DNA of 40,122 bases from Desulfamplus sp. (GCA_015232465.1 JADFZO010000014.1:1-40122); one strand, 5' to 3'; shown: positions 1 to 10,278, counted from the first letter of the stretch. A program made the numbers and translations. Notes: generated by a model not told the origin, from the letters alone.

Positions 1-3000
1 GTATGGTAAAAGAAGATGATGTCGATAAATTAAAATCCAACGAACTTAAATTAGATATTGGATTGGAGGGTAAGTTAGCAGATTTAGATAGCGAGCCTCT
101 TTTAGCGTTTATAACCTTTTTGGCAAAAGCATACATAAACGGTATCGCAGTTAATTGGGATAGAGTCTATTCTGATATAGAGAGTCATGGTCATATCTCT
201 CTACAATTAGAGCCTCCATTTTATCCATTTGAACATACTCGTTGCTGGATTGATGAGCCAACATCACCACTTAAAGCGAGCAACTCAACTTCTAAAATTA
301 ATCAAAATCTATTAAAGCAAGATATATCAAAAATGGTTGATGGACACCCTCTGCTTGGTTCTCGCTTAGAGCTTCCAATGTTAGATCAGATTCGTTTTCA
401 GAGCTTACTATCTCCTGATAATCCGCCACATTTAAAAGATCATCGCCTATTTGGACGCACAGTTCTCCCTGCTGCTAATTATCTTGTTCTTCTTCTTACT
501 GCTGCTGAAAATATCGCCTTACATCAAAAATCTCCATTGAACCAAAATGTCGATTCAACTACAATCTGTGTAATAAAAGAGCTATTATTTGCTCAACCAA
601 TGTTTCTTGAAACAGCAGAAAAAGAGGCTGAAACTCGTATTTCACAGCTAATTTTAGAGACTCAAACCTCTACCTCTGAATATCGTGAATTTTTAGCTAA
701 AGTGGTAAGTAGTTATTCAGAAAATACGAAAAATAGTGGCAAAAATAGGTGGCAGACTCACTGCAGTGCAAAGGTTGCTCTTATTAAATCAGACCCGCAA
801 TCAAACTTAGCTCAAAACCATGATTTTACAGCTATTCAGGCTCGCTGCCCTGTTATGATAACTGGTGCTGATTTTTATGCAGAACTTGCAACAAGCGGTT
901 ATAACTGGGGTGAATCTTTCTCTTGGCTTAAAACTATCTGGAAAAGCGATAGAGAGGCTATATTTAACATGAGGCTTCCCAATCTACCAGATAGTTTAGA
1001 TGAGTATCCTATCTATCCTGGCTTATTAGATGCTGGTTTTCAGGTTTTAGGAAGTTTTGGCAAAGATAATTATGATTCTAAATCATCAGCATTTATGCCT
1101 TTTTCAATATCGAATTTGGAGTTCAATCGTAAGATTAACGGAACAGATGCGTGGGGATATGTCAAACTTATCGAACCTCCAAAACCAAATGGGGAGACTT
1201 TTAAAGGCGAACTATGCTGGTTCGATAATAACGGCATTGCGATTAAGATTAACGGATTTGAATTTAGACGGATCAAAACCGATTCTGCTATACAAATTCA
1301 AAAATTTTTGTACGAGCCTATCTGGAGAGAAAAATCATTCAATATCAATGATTTAAATCTTAAATCTCTCTTGGGAGTTTGGGTTATTTTATCTGATAAA
1401 CCAAATCAAGAAAATCAAAGTTTTGGCTCTATCTTGTCTGAAAATATAGCAAAAGCAGGAGGCACATGCATTATCGCAATTGCAAATATTGGAGGGAAGG
1501 TTAGTAGAGTTCAAGATGGTTTTAGTATAGATAAATCAAAGGCTAATCTTTACACACTTGATCCAACTAAACCAGATCAATTTAAAGAGCTTTTGCAGAT
1601 TGCTCAAGATAGAGCAAAAGAGCTAAATAGCCAACTATGCGGGATAATTCATCTTTGGACACTAAACTATAATCTGACCAAATTACTTGCAGAACCAGAA
1701 ATAATAGATTTTAAAATAGAGCAGATTCAAGATGAAGGAGTTGTATCTGTTTTACACCTAATTCAGGCTCAAATTGCGAAAAATTCGCATCTTTTGCCGT
1801 TGTGGATTGTAACACGCAATGCACAGCCTGTGATAAAAGAGAATAAACTCTTTAGCACTCTTCAATCTCCGCTTTGGGGTCTTGCAATGAGTTTGAGCTT
1901 AGAGCACCCTGCCAAGAAAAACCTTGATCAGAGTTGCAGATGCGTTGATCTTATTTCTGATCCAATTTCCGATTCTCCCTCTAAAAATTCGCTAAATAAC
2001 GAGGCAGATTTACTTTTAAAAGAGATAGCAAATAGAGGAGAAGATCGACAAATTGCTATTGGGAAAGATGGACGATTTGTCAAACGCCTAAGCCGTTTAG
2101 ATAAATATCCATCTGCTTCGGCTGTTAAAATTAGAAGTGATGGAGTCTATCTGATTACTGGCGGGCTTGGAGCGTTGGGGCTTTTGAGTGCTCAACACTT
2201 AGTCAATCTTGGTGCAAAACATCTTGTGCTAATGGGTCGCAATTTACCAACTGACTCTGCTAAATCGCAAATTAAAAAGATGATAGAACAGGGGGCTAAT
2301 GTTCGTACTTACTCATCTGACATTACAGATTTTAAAGATTTAGATAAGATATTTTCTGAAATCCAAAATAGTGACTTGCCTTTAAGAGGAGTGATTCATG
2401 CTGCTGGCGTGCTTGATGACGGCATTCTTCTTAATCAAAATAGAGAGCGTTTTCAATCGTTATTAGCACCTAAAATTACTGGCGGAGTAAATCTTTATCG
2501 CTCTATAAAAAATAGAAGTATAGCTACTCTTGATTTTGTGATCTTTTTCTCATCTATTGCAGCAGTTATGGGTTCCCCTGCTCAAGGAAGTTATGCAGCA
2601 GCCAACGCATTTTTAGACTCCTTAGCTCATCAGATGCGAACAGAAGGGATACCTGCTCTTAGCATCAATTACGGACCGTGGAGAGATATAGGCATGGCTG
2701 GCAATCAAAATATAGGCGTGTCAGAGCGTTGGAGAGCTGCTGGTATTGAGCCGTTATCTTACGAAGTTAATTTGGCTCTCTTAGTTGTTGATATTGCCTC
2801 AATGCCAGCTCAGGTGGGCATATTCTCTGTTGAGTGGAGACGATTTCTTGCCCGTGCAGGAGATGGAGGAGACGCTCAATTTTTATCAGAACTTATCGCA
2901 TTTGATTCTGATAATCGCGATAAATCTGATGAGATTATAGAAGAATCATCTGCTAAAACTGCTTCAATGTTATCAAATCTTAGCCGTTCGCCAGCTATGC

Positions 3001-3470
3001 AACGCTTAAGTTTGGTCAACACCCATATTTGCCAGCGAATTGCATCAATACTCAATCTATCTCCTAATGTCTGTATTGATCCTGATCAGAGCCTTTTTGA
3101 TTATGGTCTTAACTCACTTATGGCAATTGAACTTAAAGAGCTTCTTGAGGTGGATTTAGGTCAGCCTCTTCCAGCAACTTTTGCGTTTGATTTCCCAACT
3201 GTTAGAGGCATGTGTGAGTGTCTGCTTGAAAGCGTAGAGCCAATTCTTGAGCAAGAGTCCAAAAACGTAGAGCTAACCCTTTTGTGTGTAGAAAAAGATG
3301 CTAATACGTTATCGGATCAAAATCAGGAAAAAATAGCTGATAAAGCTCACAAAAGCAATCTATCTTCAAAGAGTTCTGGCGATCTTTTATCAGAGATAAC
3401 AACTATGGACGATGCCAATCTTGAGGCTGCAATCGATGATGAACTAAGAGATTTTTTATCTGAATTATAA
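1..3470 (+). CDS. Type I polyketide synthase, 3' part (post-AT linker, DH, KR, ACP), 5'-partial
   Basis: The frame is open from the window edge. The first ~85 residues (counted from position 3) are the linker that normally follows an acyltransferase, ending in a YPFEHTRCW-type motif, so KS and AT should lie upstream. A dehydratase follows, with HPLLG at its start, catalytic His147 in DHRLFGRTVLP and Asp343 in YPGLLDAG. The ketoreductase has the TGGLGALG nucleotide-binding loop near 719, an LDD motif (Asp805-Asp806; family knowledge: B-type, D-configured alcohol) and Tyr864. An ACP carries Ser1038 in GLNSL. No methyltransferase or enoylreductase is seen, so the module should leave an alpha,beta-double bond. 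The acidic C-terminal tail (about 1120-1155) resembles a docking segment that would pair with the N-terminal helix of the next PKS, whose start lies 15 bases after this stop. Confidence 0.93.
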   Translation, partial: MVKEDDVDKLKSNELKLDIGLEGKLADLDSEPLLAFITFLAKAYINGIAVNWDRVYSDIESHGHISLQLEPPFYPFEHTRCWIDEPTSPLKASNSTSKINQNLLKQDISKMVDGHPLLGSRLELPMLDQIRFQSLLSPDNPPHLKDHRLFGRTVLPAANYLVLLLTAAENIALHQKSPLNQNVDSTTICVIKELLFAQPMFLETAEKEAETRISQLILETQTSTSEYREFLAKVVSSYSENTKNSGKNRWQTHCSAKVALIKSDPQSNLAQNHDFTAIQARCPVMITGADFYAELATSGYNWGESFSWLKTIWKSDREAIFNMRLPNLPDSLDEYPIYPGLLDAGFQVLGSFGKDNYDSKSSAFMPFSISNLEFNRKINGTDAWGYVKLIEPPKPNGETFKGELCWFDNNGIAIKINGFEFRRIKTDSAIQIQKFLYEPIWREKSFNINDLNLKSLLGVWVILSDKPNQENQSFGSILSENIAKAGGTCIIAIANIGGKVSRVQDGFSIDKSKANLYTLDPTKPDQFKELLQIAQDRAKELNSQLCGIIHLWTLNYNLTKLLAEPEIIDFKIEQIQDEGVVSVLHLIQAQIAKNSHLLPLWIVTRNAQPVIKENKLFSTLQSPLWGLAMSLSLEHPAKKNLDQSCRCVDLISDPISDSPSKNSLNNEADLLLKEIANRGEDRQIAIGKDGRFVKRLSRLDKYPSASAVKIRSDGVYLITGGLGALGLLSAQHLVNLGAKHLVLMGRNLPTDSAKSQIKKMIEQGANVRTYSSDITDFKDLDKIFSEIQNSDLPLRGVIHAAGVLDDGILLNQNRERFQSLLAPKITGGVNLYRSIKNRSIATLDFVIFFSSIAAVMGSPAQGSYAAANAFLDSLAHQMRTEGIPALSINYGPWRDIGMAGNQNIGVSERWRAAGIEPLSYEVNLALLVVDIASMPAQVGIFSVEWRRFLARAGDGGDAQFLSELIAFDSDNRDKSDEIIEESSAKTASMLSNLSRSPAMQRLSLVNTHICQRIASILNLSPNVCIDPDQSLFDYGLNSLMAIELKELLEVDLGQPLPATFAFDFPTVRGMCECLLESVEPILEQESKNVELTLLCVEKDANTLSDQNQEKIADKAHKSNLSSKSSGDLLSEITTMDDANLEAAIDDELRDFLSEL

Positions 3471-3475
3471 ATGTT

Positions 3476-3480
3476 AGGAG
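3476..3480 (+). promoter_or_regulatory. Shine-Dalgarno AGGAG deciding a GTG start
   Basis: AGGAG at 3476-3480 is followed by TTTTT and a GTG at 3486. The alternative ATG at 3471 lies directly after the previous stop codon and would have no ribosome site of its own except inside the preceding gene. The GTG is therefore the better start for the KS-AT gene. Confidence 0.6.
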
Positions 3481-3485
3481 TTTTT

Positions 3486-6400
3486 GTGAGCGATAACAAC
3501 CAAAAAATAAATGTTGGATACGAATCAAAATATGCCTCTGAAACTTCACAGAGACTTGAGCAGTTGACACCACTACAACGGGCGCTCTTTGGTCTAAAAG
3601 AGATGCGAAAAAAATATGATGAGTTGCGTCAAGAGCGAAACGAACCAATAGCAATTATCGGTATGGGTTGTCGTTTTCCCGGTGGAGATAAAGATATATA
3701 TAATCTATCAGACTACTGGAATCTCTTAAAAAATAGGAGAAGCGGAGTTGTCGAAGTTCCAATAGATCGGTGGGATAACTCTATTTATTACGATTCAGAT
3801 CAAGATGTACCGGGTCGTATCAGTACTAAATTTGCAGCTATGTTAAACTCTATTGACACGTTTGATGCCCCCTTTTTTAGAATAACACCAATAGAGGCAA
3901 AAAGCATGGACCCCCAGCAAAGGCTTTTGCTTGAAGTGGTTTGGGAGGCTCTTGAAAATGCAAATATTGCACCTCACACGTTGGCAAAAAGCCGTACTGG
4001 AGTTTTTGTTGGTATAATGGGTCTTGATTACGGCGCCAATGTTATGGGTTCTGGTCAGCCAGAAGATATTGATGCCTATTTTGGCACAGGCAATACACTT
4101 GGACTTGCTGCTGGTCGTCTATCATATTTTTTTAAGCTAAACGGTCCAAGTTTTTCGCTTGATACTGCTTGTTCTTCAAGTTTGGTAGCACTGCATTTAG
4201 CCAGTAAATCGCTCAGAGATAGAGAGAGCGATATGGCTATAGTTGGAGGCGTTAATCTGATTATGGCTCCAGAGATCTCTATCAGTTTTTCAAAAGCTCA
4301 TCTTATGGCTCCAGATGGACGAAGCAAAACCTTTGATGCAGAGGCTGACGGTTATGTTCGCGGTGAGGGGTGCGGTGTTGTCTGCTTAAAACGGCTATCA
4401 CAGGCAATCAAAGATGGAGATCATATTTGGGCTTTAATTCGCGGCTCTGCTGTAAATCACGACGGACCGTCAGGCGGTCTTACTGTTCCATCTGCTCCAG
4501 CACAAGAGGCAGTTATACGTCAAGCACTTAATATGGCTGGCTTAAAACCAGAAGATATTGACTATATTGAGGCTCACGGTACGGGGACATCTCTTGGTGA
4601 TCCAATTGAAGTTGGTGCGTTATCTCGAATTTTTAAAAATCCCCGTAATGAACCTCTTTTAGTAGGATCGATAAAGACAAATATCGGACATTTAGAGGCT
4701 GCTGCTGGCATGGCAAGCCTTTGTAAAGTTGTTTTAGGGCTTCAAAATGAGATGATTCCAGCACAGCTCTACTTTAACACACCAAACCCTAAAATCAACT
4801 GGGCATCTATTCCAATTAAGGTTGCATCTGATCATGTTCAATGGAGTAAGGGCGAAAAAATAAGATTTGCTGGATTGAGCGGATTCTCTTTTGGAGGCAC
4901 AAATGCCCATATTATAGTATCTGAACCACCAACAGAAAAAGTACCAAATGAGATTGAGATAAATATAGATAAAGAGACAGTGGAAGATAAATATAGCGAT
5001 AAATCTACTGTTAAAGAGATTCATATTGTGCCTATCTCAGCTCGAAGCAAAAATGCGTTAAAAGAGCTATCTAATCGATATTTACAACTTTTAGATAACA
5101 GCTTAAGAAATGATGAGAGCGACTCAAAGCCAGTTCCAAAATTTAAAGATATATCTTATACTGCTGCAACATGTCGAACTCATTTTGAGCATCGTATAGC
5201 CTTAGTTGCACAAAACAGTCAAGATGCTACTCGGTTACTCCAACTTGCAGATGAAGATAGTGCGGATCAAGATATTTTTTATGGCAAAGTTTCTAAATCG
5301 CCGCGTAAGGTTTTTCTCTACACAGGTCAAGGGTCGCAATATCCAAATATGGGATTAGAGCTTTATGAGACACAGCCTGTTTTTAGAGAGGCTATGGATA
5401 GATGTTTTGATTTTATAGATCAATCAGGTTTGTCAGAAAGGCTGCCAAAACCGTTACGCGAGGTGATGTTTTTACCTAAAAGTTTAAGTAACGAAAACAA
5501 AATAGATTTGCCCCCTCAATCTAAGCCTATGAACATATTTCCATTTAAACCTCGTATTGGCACAACAGATTTAGATAACACTCTATACACCCAACCTGCG
5601 ATGTTCATACTGCAATTTGCCCTTACTGAGCTTTGGAAGTCGTGGGGAGTCTTTCCAGAGGCTGTGATGGGTCATAGCTTGGGCGAATATGCTGCTGCCT
5701 GCTCTGCTGGTGTTTTTAGCCATGAAGATGGATTAAAGCTAATTATCGAACGGGCACACCTGATGAGTAAAATTTCTGATCAGGGAAAAATGGTCAGCGT
5801 ATTTGCTCCGTTAGAGGTTGTTGAAAGTGTTGTAGAGCCATTTAACGATAAGGTCTCTATTGCTGCAATAAACGGACCTGAGATCGTGCTAATTTCAGGA
5901 TTTGCAACTGCTATTGACGAAGTTGTAAAAGAGTTAGAGGCTCGTCGTTTAAGGGCTGTGCAGGTCAATATTTCAACTGCTTTTCACTCACCTTTAACTG
6001 AAAAGATTATGGAGGATTTTAGACTTACAGCACAAACAATATCTTATCAATCCCCCATAGTTCCTGTAATCTCAAATTTAACTGGTGAGCCAATTGGAGA
6101 TAAGATTTGCTCTGTTGACTACTGGTGTCAGCACATGCGTCAGCCTGTTCAGTTTGTCAAGAGCCTACTTTATATCAGAAAGAGTTACGATACTCTTATT
6201 GAGATAGGTCCAGCACCAAATCTAATCGATCTTGATATGACGCTGCCAGAAGATTTTTTAGAAGAGAAAAATCTTCCTAAAACGCATATTTGCCGTATCT
6301 CTTCACTATCGCCAAGAGTTACTGATACTGTTAAAATATTTCGCTCATTAGCTGAACTTTACGTAGCTGGCGTTGATATTGACTGGAATAGCTTTAATAA

Positions 6401-6680
6401 GCCATTTGGCTACTTAAAAAAGGTTGCTCTTCCTAATTATCCTTTTCAGCGTGAACGTTACTGGATCGAACGAGCTTTGCATTCTACTACAAAAAAATCG
6501 GAATTAGAGGGAAAAGTATCGGCAGAGCCTAAAAAAATAGAACAAAAACCCGAGCAAAAATTAGAAAATAAAAGAGAGATTAATGGTATTGAAGAGGTTA
6601 TGATTCAGCAAATTGAAACTATGAGTCAACTTATGAAACGTCATCTTGAACTACTAAAAAAGATAGAGTCCAAAAATTAA
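3486..6680 (+). CDS. Type I polyketide synthase KS-AT without carrier protein
   Basis: This is a 1064-residue protein from the preferred GTG start (an in-frame ATG at 3471 is the alternative). A basic/acidic helix with LTPLQRALFGLKEMR precedes the ketosynthase and looks like an N-terminal docking helix. The KS has Cys229 in DTACSSSL, His364 in EAHGTGTSLGDP and His402 in KTNIGHLEAAAG, so it is catalytically complete. The AT starts near 608, with Ser731 in GHSLGE, the conserved extender-binding Arg in IIERAHLM, and His834 in TAFHSPL, consistent with malonyl-CoA. There is no KR, DH or ACP. The C-terminus (about 1034-1063) is an amphipathic helix, and 12 of its residues resemble a segment after the ACP of the downstream 18996-27212 protein. 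The expected role is malonyl extension onto that ACP in trans, leaving a beta-ketone for transamination. Confidence 0.93.
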   Translation: MSDNNQKINVGYESKYASETSQRLEQLTPLQRALFGLKEMRKKYDELRQERNEPIAIIGMGCRFPGGDKDIYNLSDYWNLLKNRRSGVVEVPIDRWDNSIYYDSDQDVPGRISTKFAAMLNSIDTFDAPFFRITPIEAKSMDPQQRLLLEVVWEALENANIAPHTLAKSRTGVFVGIMGLDYGANVMGSGQPEDIDAYFGTGNTLGLAAGRLSYFFKLNGPSFSLDTACSSSLVALHLASKSLRDRESDMAIVGGVNLIMAPEISISFSKAHLMAPDGRSKTFDAEADGYVRGEGCGVVCLKRLSQAIKDGDHIWALIRGSAVNHDGPSGGLTVPSAPAQEAVIRQALNMAGLKPEDIDYIEAHGTGTSLGDPIEVGALSRIFKNPRNEPLLVGSIKTNIGHLEAAAGMASLCKVVLGLQNEMIPAQLYFNTPNPKINWASIPIKVASDHVQWSKGEKIRFAGLSGFSFGGTNAHIIVSEPPTEKVPNEIEINIDKETVEDKYSDKSTVKEIHIVPISARSKNALKELSNRYLQLLDNSLRNDESDSKPVPKFKDISYTAATCRTHFEHRIALVAQNSQDATRLLQLADEDSADQDIFYGKVSKSPRKVFLYTGQGSQYPNMGLELYETQPVFREAMDRCFDFIDQSGLSERLPKPLREVMFLPKSLSNENKIDLPPQSKPMNIFPFKPRIGTTDLDNTLYTQPAMFILQFALTELWKSWGVFPEAVMGHSLGEYAAACSAGVFSHEDGLKLIIERAHLMSKISDQGKMVSVFAPLEVVESVVEPFNDKVSIAAINGPEIVLISGFATAIDEVVKELEARRLRAVQVNISTAFHSPLTEKIMEDFRLTAQTISYQSPIVPVISNLTGEPIGDKICSVDYWCQHMRQPVQFVKSLLYIRKSYDTLIEIGPAPNLIDLDMTLPEDFLEEKNLPKTHICRISSLSPRVTDTVKIFRSLAELYVAGVDIDWNSFNKPFGYLKKVALPNYPFQRERYWIERALHSTTKKSELEGKVSAEPKKIEQKPEQKLENKREINGIEEVMIQQIETMSQLMKRHLELLKKIESKN

Positions 6681-6710
6681 ATAGAGCTAATAACTTTTGA
6701 GGTAAACACA

Positions 6711-7703
6711 ATGGAAACAATGAATAGTGATGGAATACTTGGAACTATTGGCAACACGCCGATAGTCAGACTTAACAAATTGTTCAAAGATGCCCCATTT
6801 CAGGTTTGGGTTAAATTAGAGATGACAAATCCTGGCGGGTCGATAAAAGATCGCACAGCTTTAAACATCATAAAGCGGGGTCTTGAAAAGGGGGAGATAG
6901 ACGCTGATACGACTATTATTGAATCAAGCTCTGGGAATTTAGGAATAGGACTTGCCCAAGTCTGCCACTTTATTGGTCTTAAATTTATCTGCGTTGTTGA
7001 TCCAAAAACTACTACGCAAAATCTTAAAATGATGCAGGTTTATGGTGCTCAAATTGATATGGTTCCAAAACCAGACCCCACTACTGGAGAATACCTACAC
7101 GCAAGAGTTGCAAGGGTTAAAGAGCTACGAGAGCAAATTCCAAACTCATATTGGACAAATCAATACGCAAATCCATACAACCCAGGAGCACATCATCAGA
7201 CAATGCACGAAATTGCACATGCGTTGAACAAAAAAATTGATTATCTGTTTGTCTCTGTAAGTACTTGCGGTACTCTGCGTGGTTGTCGTGAATATTTGCG
7301 TTTTTTTGGAATGACAAACACAAAAGTCGTTGCAGTAGATGCCCGCGGTAGTGCTATCTACAACGATCCACCAGCAAAACGGCTAATTCCTGGTCATGGT
7401 GCAGCAAGAGTTCCTGAATTGATGCAGCCAGACTTGCAAGATGATGTGGTGCATATTACTGATATTGACTGCATTGTTGGTTGTCGCCGTCTTCTTCACA
7501 CTGAAGCGATTTTAGCAGGTGGCTCGTCAGGCGGTGTTATGATGGCAATTGAGAAAAAATGGGCTGAAATTCCAGAGGGTTCAATTGTCGCTGCAATTAT
7601 TCCTGATGGAGGGGATCGATATTTAGATACGATATACACTGATGAGTGGGTAGAAAAAAACTTTGGCGATATATCTCATTTGTGGTCAAATAACGTAAAG
7701 TAA
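6711..7703 (+). CDS. sbnA: N-(2-amino-2-carboxyethyl)-L-glutamate synthase, SbnA-type (Dap biosynthesis)
   Basis: This is a 330-residue PLP enzyme of the cysteine-synthase fold. It starts with IGNTPIVRL, has Lys46 in NPGGSIKDRTA as the PLP lysine, and ESSSGNLGIGLAQVC as the phosphate/substrate loop. That SSGNLG form, rather than the usual TSGNTG, is typical of SbnA. Family knowledge: SbnA joins O-phospho-L-serine and L-glutamate to make N-(1-amino-1-carboxyl-2-ethyl)glutamate, which SbnB then splits oxidatively to L-2,3-diaminopropionate. The partner sbnB is at 17915-18946, unusually far away. A GAGG ribosome site precedes the ATG, and the gene follows the PKS by 30 bases. An ordinary cysteine synthase is less likely given the loop and the partner gene. 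Confidence 0.9.
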   Translation: METMNSDGILGTIGNTPIVRLNKLFKDAPFQVWVKLEMTNPGGSIKDRTALNIIKRGLEKGEIDADTTIIESSSGNLGIGLAQVCHFIGLKFICVVDPKTTTQNLKMMQVYGAQIDMVPKPDPTTGEYLHARVARVKELREQIPNSYWTNQYANPYNPGAHHQTMHEIAHALNKKIDYLFVSVSTCGTLRGCREYLRFFGMTNTKVVAVDARGSAIYNDPPAKRLIPGHGAARVPELMQPDLQDDVVHITDIDCIVGCRRLLHTEAILAGGSSGGVMMAIEKKWAEIPEGSIVAAIIPDGGDRYLDTIYTDEWVEKNFGDISHLWSNNVK

Positions 7704-7731
7704 TTGCTTATCTATTTTAAGGAGACTACAA

Positions 7732-8214
7732 ATGGAAGATAACGAAAAAAAGAGTAGGTCTGAAAATGCAGATGCAATCATAAAAAAACATATATATGCA
7801 TCATCAGCAGTTGGCTTGATTCCTTTGCCGTTTGTCGATTTTATGGGTGTAACTGGAATTCAGCTTAACCTTTTAAGATGTTTGTCAAATGAGTATAATG
7901 TCCCATTTAACAAAGATATTGTAAAACAGATGATCGCCTCTCTTATTGGTGGTGGGGTATCTTCAGCAGTTGGGGCAAGATTAGGGGCAACTCTTACAAA
8001 AATAATACCTGGTCCTGGTTTTGTTTTAGGGGCAGCAACTATGTCAACTATCTCTGCTGCAACCACTTATGCCATAGGAAAAGTTTTTAAGCGTCACTTT
8101 GAAGAGGGTGGCACCTTCCTTACTTTTGACCCTGAAAAAGCACGAGAATACTACAGTCAGATGTTTAAAGAGGGAGAGAAAATCGCATCTGAAATAAAGT
8201 CAAAGTTTAAGTAA
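7732..8214 (+). CDS. DUF697/YcjF-like small membrane-associated protein
   Basis: This is a 160-residue protein with a clear AAGGAG ribosome site about 10 bases before the ATG. After a charged N-terminus come hydrophobic segments rich in Gly, Ala and Ser (ASSAVGLIPLPFVDFMGVTG near 23-42, and two glycine-rich stretches near 65-115), then an amphipathic charged tail. This pattern matches the DUF697 (YcjF-like) domain often attached to or near GTPases and membrane transport proteins. There is no GTPase domain here. It lies 18 bases before the P-type ATPase and probably shares its transcript, so a helper or regulator of that ATPase is plausible. The molecular function is unknown. Confidence 0.6.
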   Translation: MEDNEKKSRSENADAIIKKHIYASSAVGLIPLPFVDFMGVTGIQLNLLRCLSNEYNVPFNKDIVKQMIASLIGGGVSSAVGARLGATLTKIIPGPGFVLGAATMSTISAATTYAIGKVFKRHFEEGGTFLTFDPEKAREYYSQMFKEGEKIASEIKSKFK

Positions 8215-8232
8215 AATTAGGGTCAATTTATT

Positions 8233-10272
8233 ATGATAATACAGGTAGTTGCTATTGGGTGTGGTCTTATTTGGGGGGGCGATAAATTATATCGCAAATT
8301 TTTTGGTAAGGCAGATATTAAATCAGAAGAGAACCAAGCAAAAGATGAGATAGATATAACAACTCCACAAAAAAAAGATTCCAAGCAGCTCTCTATTATT
8401 CAATCAGTTCAAGATAAACGAGAAAAAACTGAAACTGAAAAAGATGTTGATAAAAATCTTGTTTTATCTATCTCTGCAATAGGAGCTGGGTTTGCTGGTT
8501 CGCTACTTTTTGCCCCTTTAGGAGTTATAAGTGCTGGGATTTCATTATATACCTGCATTCCTCTTTTCAAAGATGCGAAAAATTCGATAAAAAAGAGAAA
8601 TTTAAAGAAAATTGAGGTTTTAGACTCTACTGCAATAGTTATAACACTTATGGGAGGTTACTACACTGCAACTGCTATCTCCTCTTTTGCCTATTATGCT
8701 GCACAAAAATTACGTTTAAAAACTGAATATAAAGCAAAGCAAGAGCTAATTAATATCTTTTCTGATCAACCAGATTTTGTATGGCTTTTAAAAGATGGGG
8801 TTGAGATACATACTCCAATTGAACATTTAAAGGCTAAAGATATAATTATAATAAATGCAGGTGAGGTTATCCCTGTAGATGGCTCTGTTGTTGATGGCAT
8901 GGCATCAGTTGATCAACATCTGCTTACAGGTGAGTTTCAGCCTTGCGAAAAAGTATCAGGAGATGAAGTTTTTGCTGCAACTATTTTAATATCTGGCAAA
9001 ATTCATGTTCAAGTTGACAAGACTGGTTCTGAGACAGTTGTATCAAAAATTGGTCAAATCCTAAAAGGAACTTCAGAATTTACAGATAAAATAGAATCAT
9101 TAGGGCAGGAGATAGCTGACGAATCTGTTCCCTTAACAATTGGAATATCTGCTCTATCTCTACCTCTTGTGGGGCAGCGAGGAGCAACTGCACTCTTGTG
9201 CTCTGATTTTTTAGATAATGTCCGCGTAACTGCACCAATAGGAATGTTAAATTTTCTTCGCATATCTTCTAAAGAGGGGATTTTAATTAAAGATGGTCGA
9301 TCTCTTCAACTATTAACTCAAATTGATACCGTAGTATTTGATAAAACAGGTACATTAACCCTAGAGTGCCCAACTGTTGGGGAGATACACACATTTAACA
9401 GCATTAGCCAAGAGAGAGTTGTAACCTATGCAGCAGCAGCAGAATATCGTCAAAACCACCCAATTGCACAGGCAATCTTAAACGAAACAAAAAAAAGAGG
9501 TATCAAAACACCTAAAATAGATGAGGCTCACTACAAGGTTGGTTATGGAATATCTGTAAAAATTGAGAGACATTGGATAAAAGTTGGTAGCCAGCGATTT
9601 ATGGAGGTTGAGAATATTGATACCCCTAAAGAGTTTGAAAGAGTTAAAGAGGCTATTACCAAAAAGGGCTGTTCATTGATTTATGTTGCATTAGATAATT
9701 GTATGGTTGGTGTAATTGAGATGCACCCTACAGTAAGACCTGAAGCTAAAGAAATAATTAAAAGTTTAAAAGATAAAAATATGTCATTATACATTATTTC
9801 AGGCGACCATGATGAGCCAACTAAAATACTTGCTCAATCTTTAGGAATAGAGAACTATTTTGCTCAAGTTCTGCCAGAAGATAAAGCCAATCTTATTGAA
9901 GAGTTGCAAAAGATGGGTAGAAAAGTCTGCTTTGTGGGAGATGGCATAAATGATTCAATAGCTCTTAAAAAGGCTGATGTCTCTATCTCTTTACGTGGTG
10001 CTTCTACAATTGCAACAGACAGTGCTCAGATTATTTTAATGGACGAGAGCTTAAAAAAATTACCAGCACTTTTTAATATTGCATCAGATTTTCAAAAAAA
10101 TATGAGAAATGCCTTTTACACAACTGGAGGGCAGAGCATATTAAGTATTGGCGGGGTGTTCTTTTTGAATATGGGTGTGCAGGCAATGGTAGGTCTTTAT
10201 ACGGTATCCTTGATATCCGCGGCAGGTATTACAATGGTTCCGGCATTGAAACTTAAATCGAAAAATCTATAA
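8233..10272 (+). CDS. P1B-like P-type ATPase lacking the CPx metal-binding motif
   Basis: This is a 679-residue cation-pump-like protein. It has an N-terminal hydrophobic region, an actuator loop with LLTGE (Glu234), phosphorylation motif DKTGTLT with Asp370, HPIAQAI of heavy-metal (P1B) pumps, and the hinge GDGINDS. Counting back from DKTGTLT, the site where copper/zinc pumps carry Cys-Pro-Cys reads Phe326-Leu327-Asp328; the nearest Cys is a few residues earlier, in LLCSD. No N-terminal GMxCxxC metal-binding domain is seen. The ATP-driven cycle therefore looks intact but the classical metal ligands are absent, so the substrate cannot be named. Its place inside the biosynthetic cluster with a DUF697 partner suggests export, self-protection or metal supply, but this is inference. 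The 3' end abuts a region of changed composition. Confidence 0.85.
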   Translation: MIIQVVAIGCGLIWGGDKLYRKFFGKADIKSEENQAKDEIDITTPQKKDSKQLSIIQSVQDKREKTETEKDVDKNLVLSISAIGAGFAGSLLFAPLGVISAGISLYTCIPLFKDAKNSIKKRNLKKIEVLDSTAIVITLMGGYYTATAISSFAYYAAQKLRLKTEYKAKQELINIFSDQPDFVWLLKDGVEIHTPIEHLKAKDIIIINAGEVIPVDGSVVDGMASVDQHLLTGEFQPCEKVSGDEVFAATILISGKIHVQVDKTGSETVVSKIGQILKGTSEFTDKIESLGQEIADESVPLTIGISALSLPLVGQRGATALLCSDFLDNVRVTAPIGMLNFLRISSKEGILIKDGRSLQLLTQIDTVVFDKTGTLTLECPTVGEIHTFNSISQERVVTYAAAAEYRQNHPIAQAILNETKKRGIKTPKIDEAHYKVGYGISVKIERHWIKVGSQRFMEVENIDTPKEFERVKEAITKKGCSLIYVALDNCMVGVIEMHPTVRPEAKEIIKSLKDKNMSLYIISGDHDEPTKILAQSLGIENYFAQVLPEDKANLIEELQKMGRKVCFVGDGINDSIALKKADVSISLRGASTIATDSAQIILMDESLKKLPALFNIASDFQKNMRNAFYTTGGQSILSIGGVFFLNMGVQAMVGLYTVSLISAAGITMVPALKLKSKNL

Positions 10273-10278
10273 TTTAGA

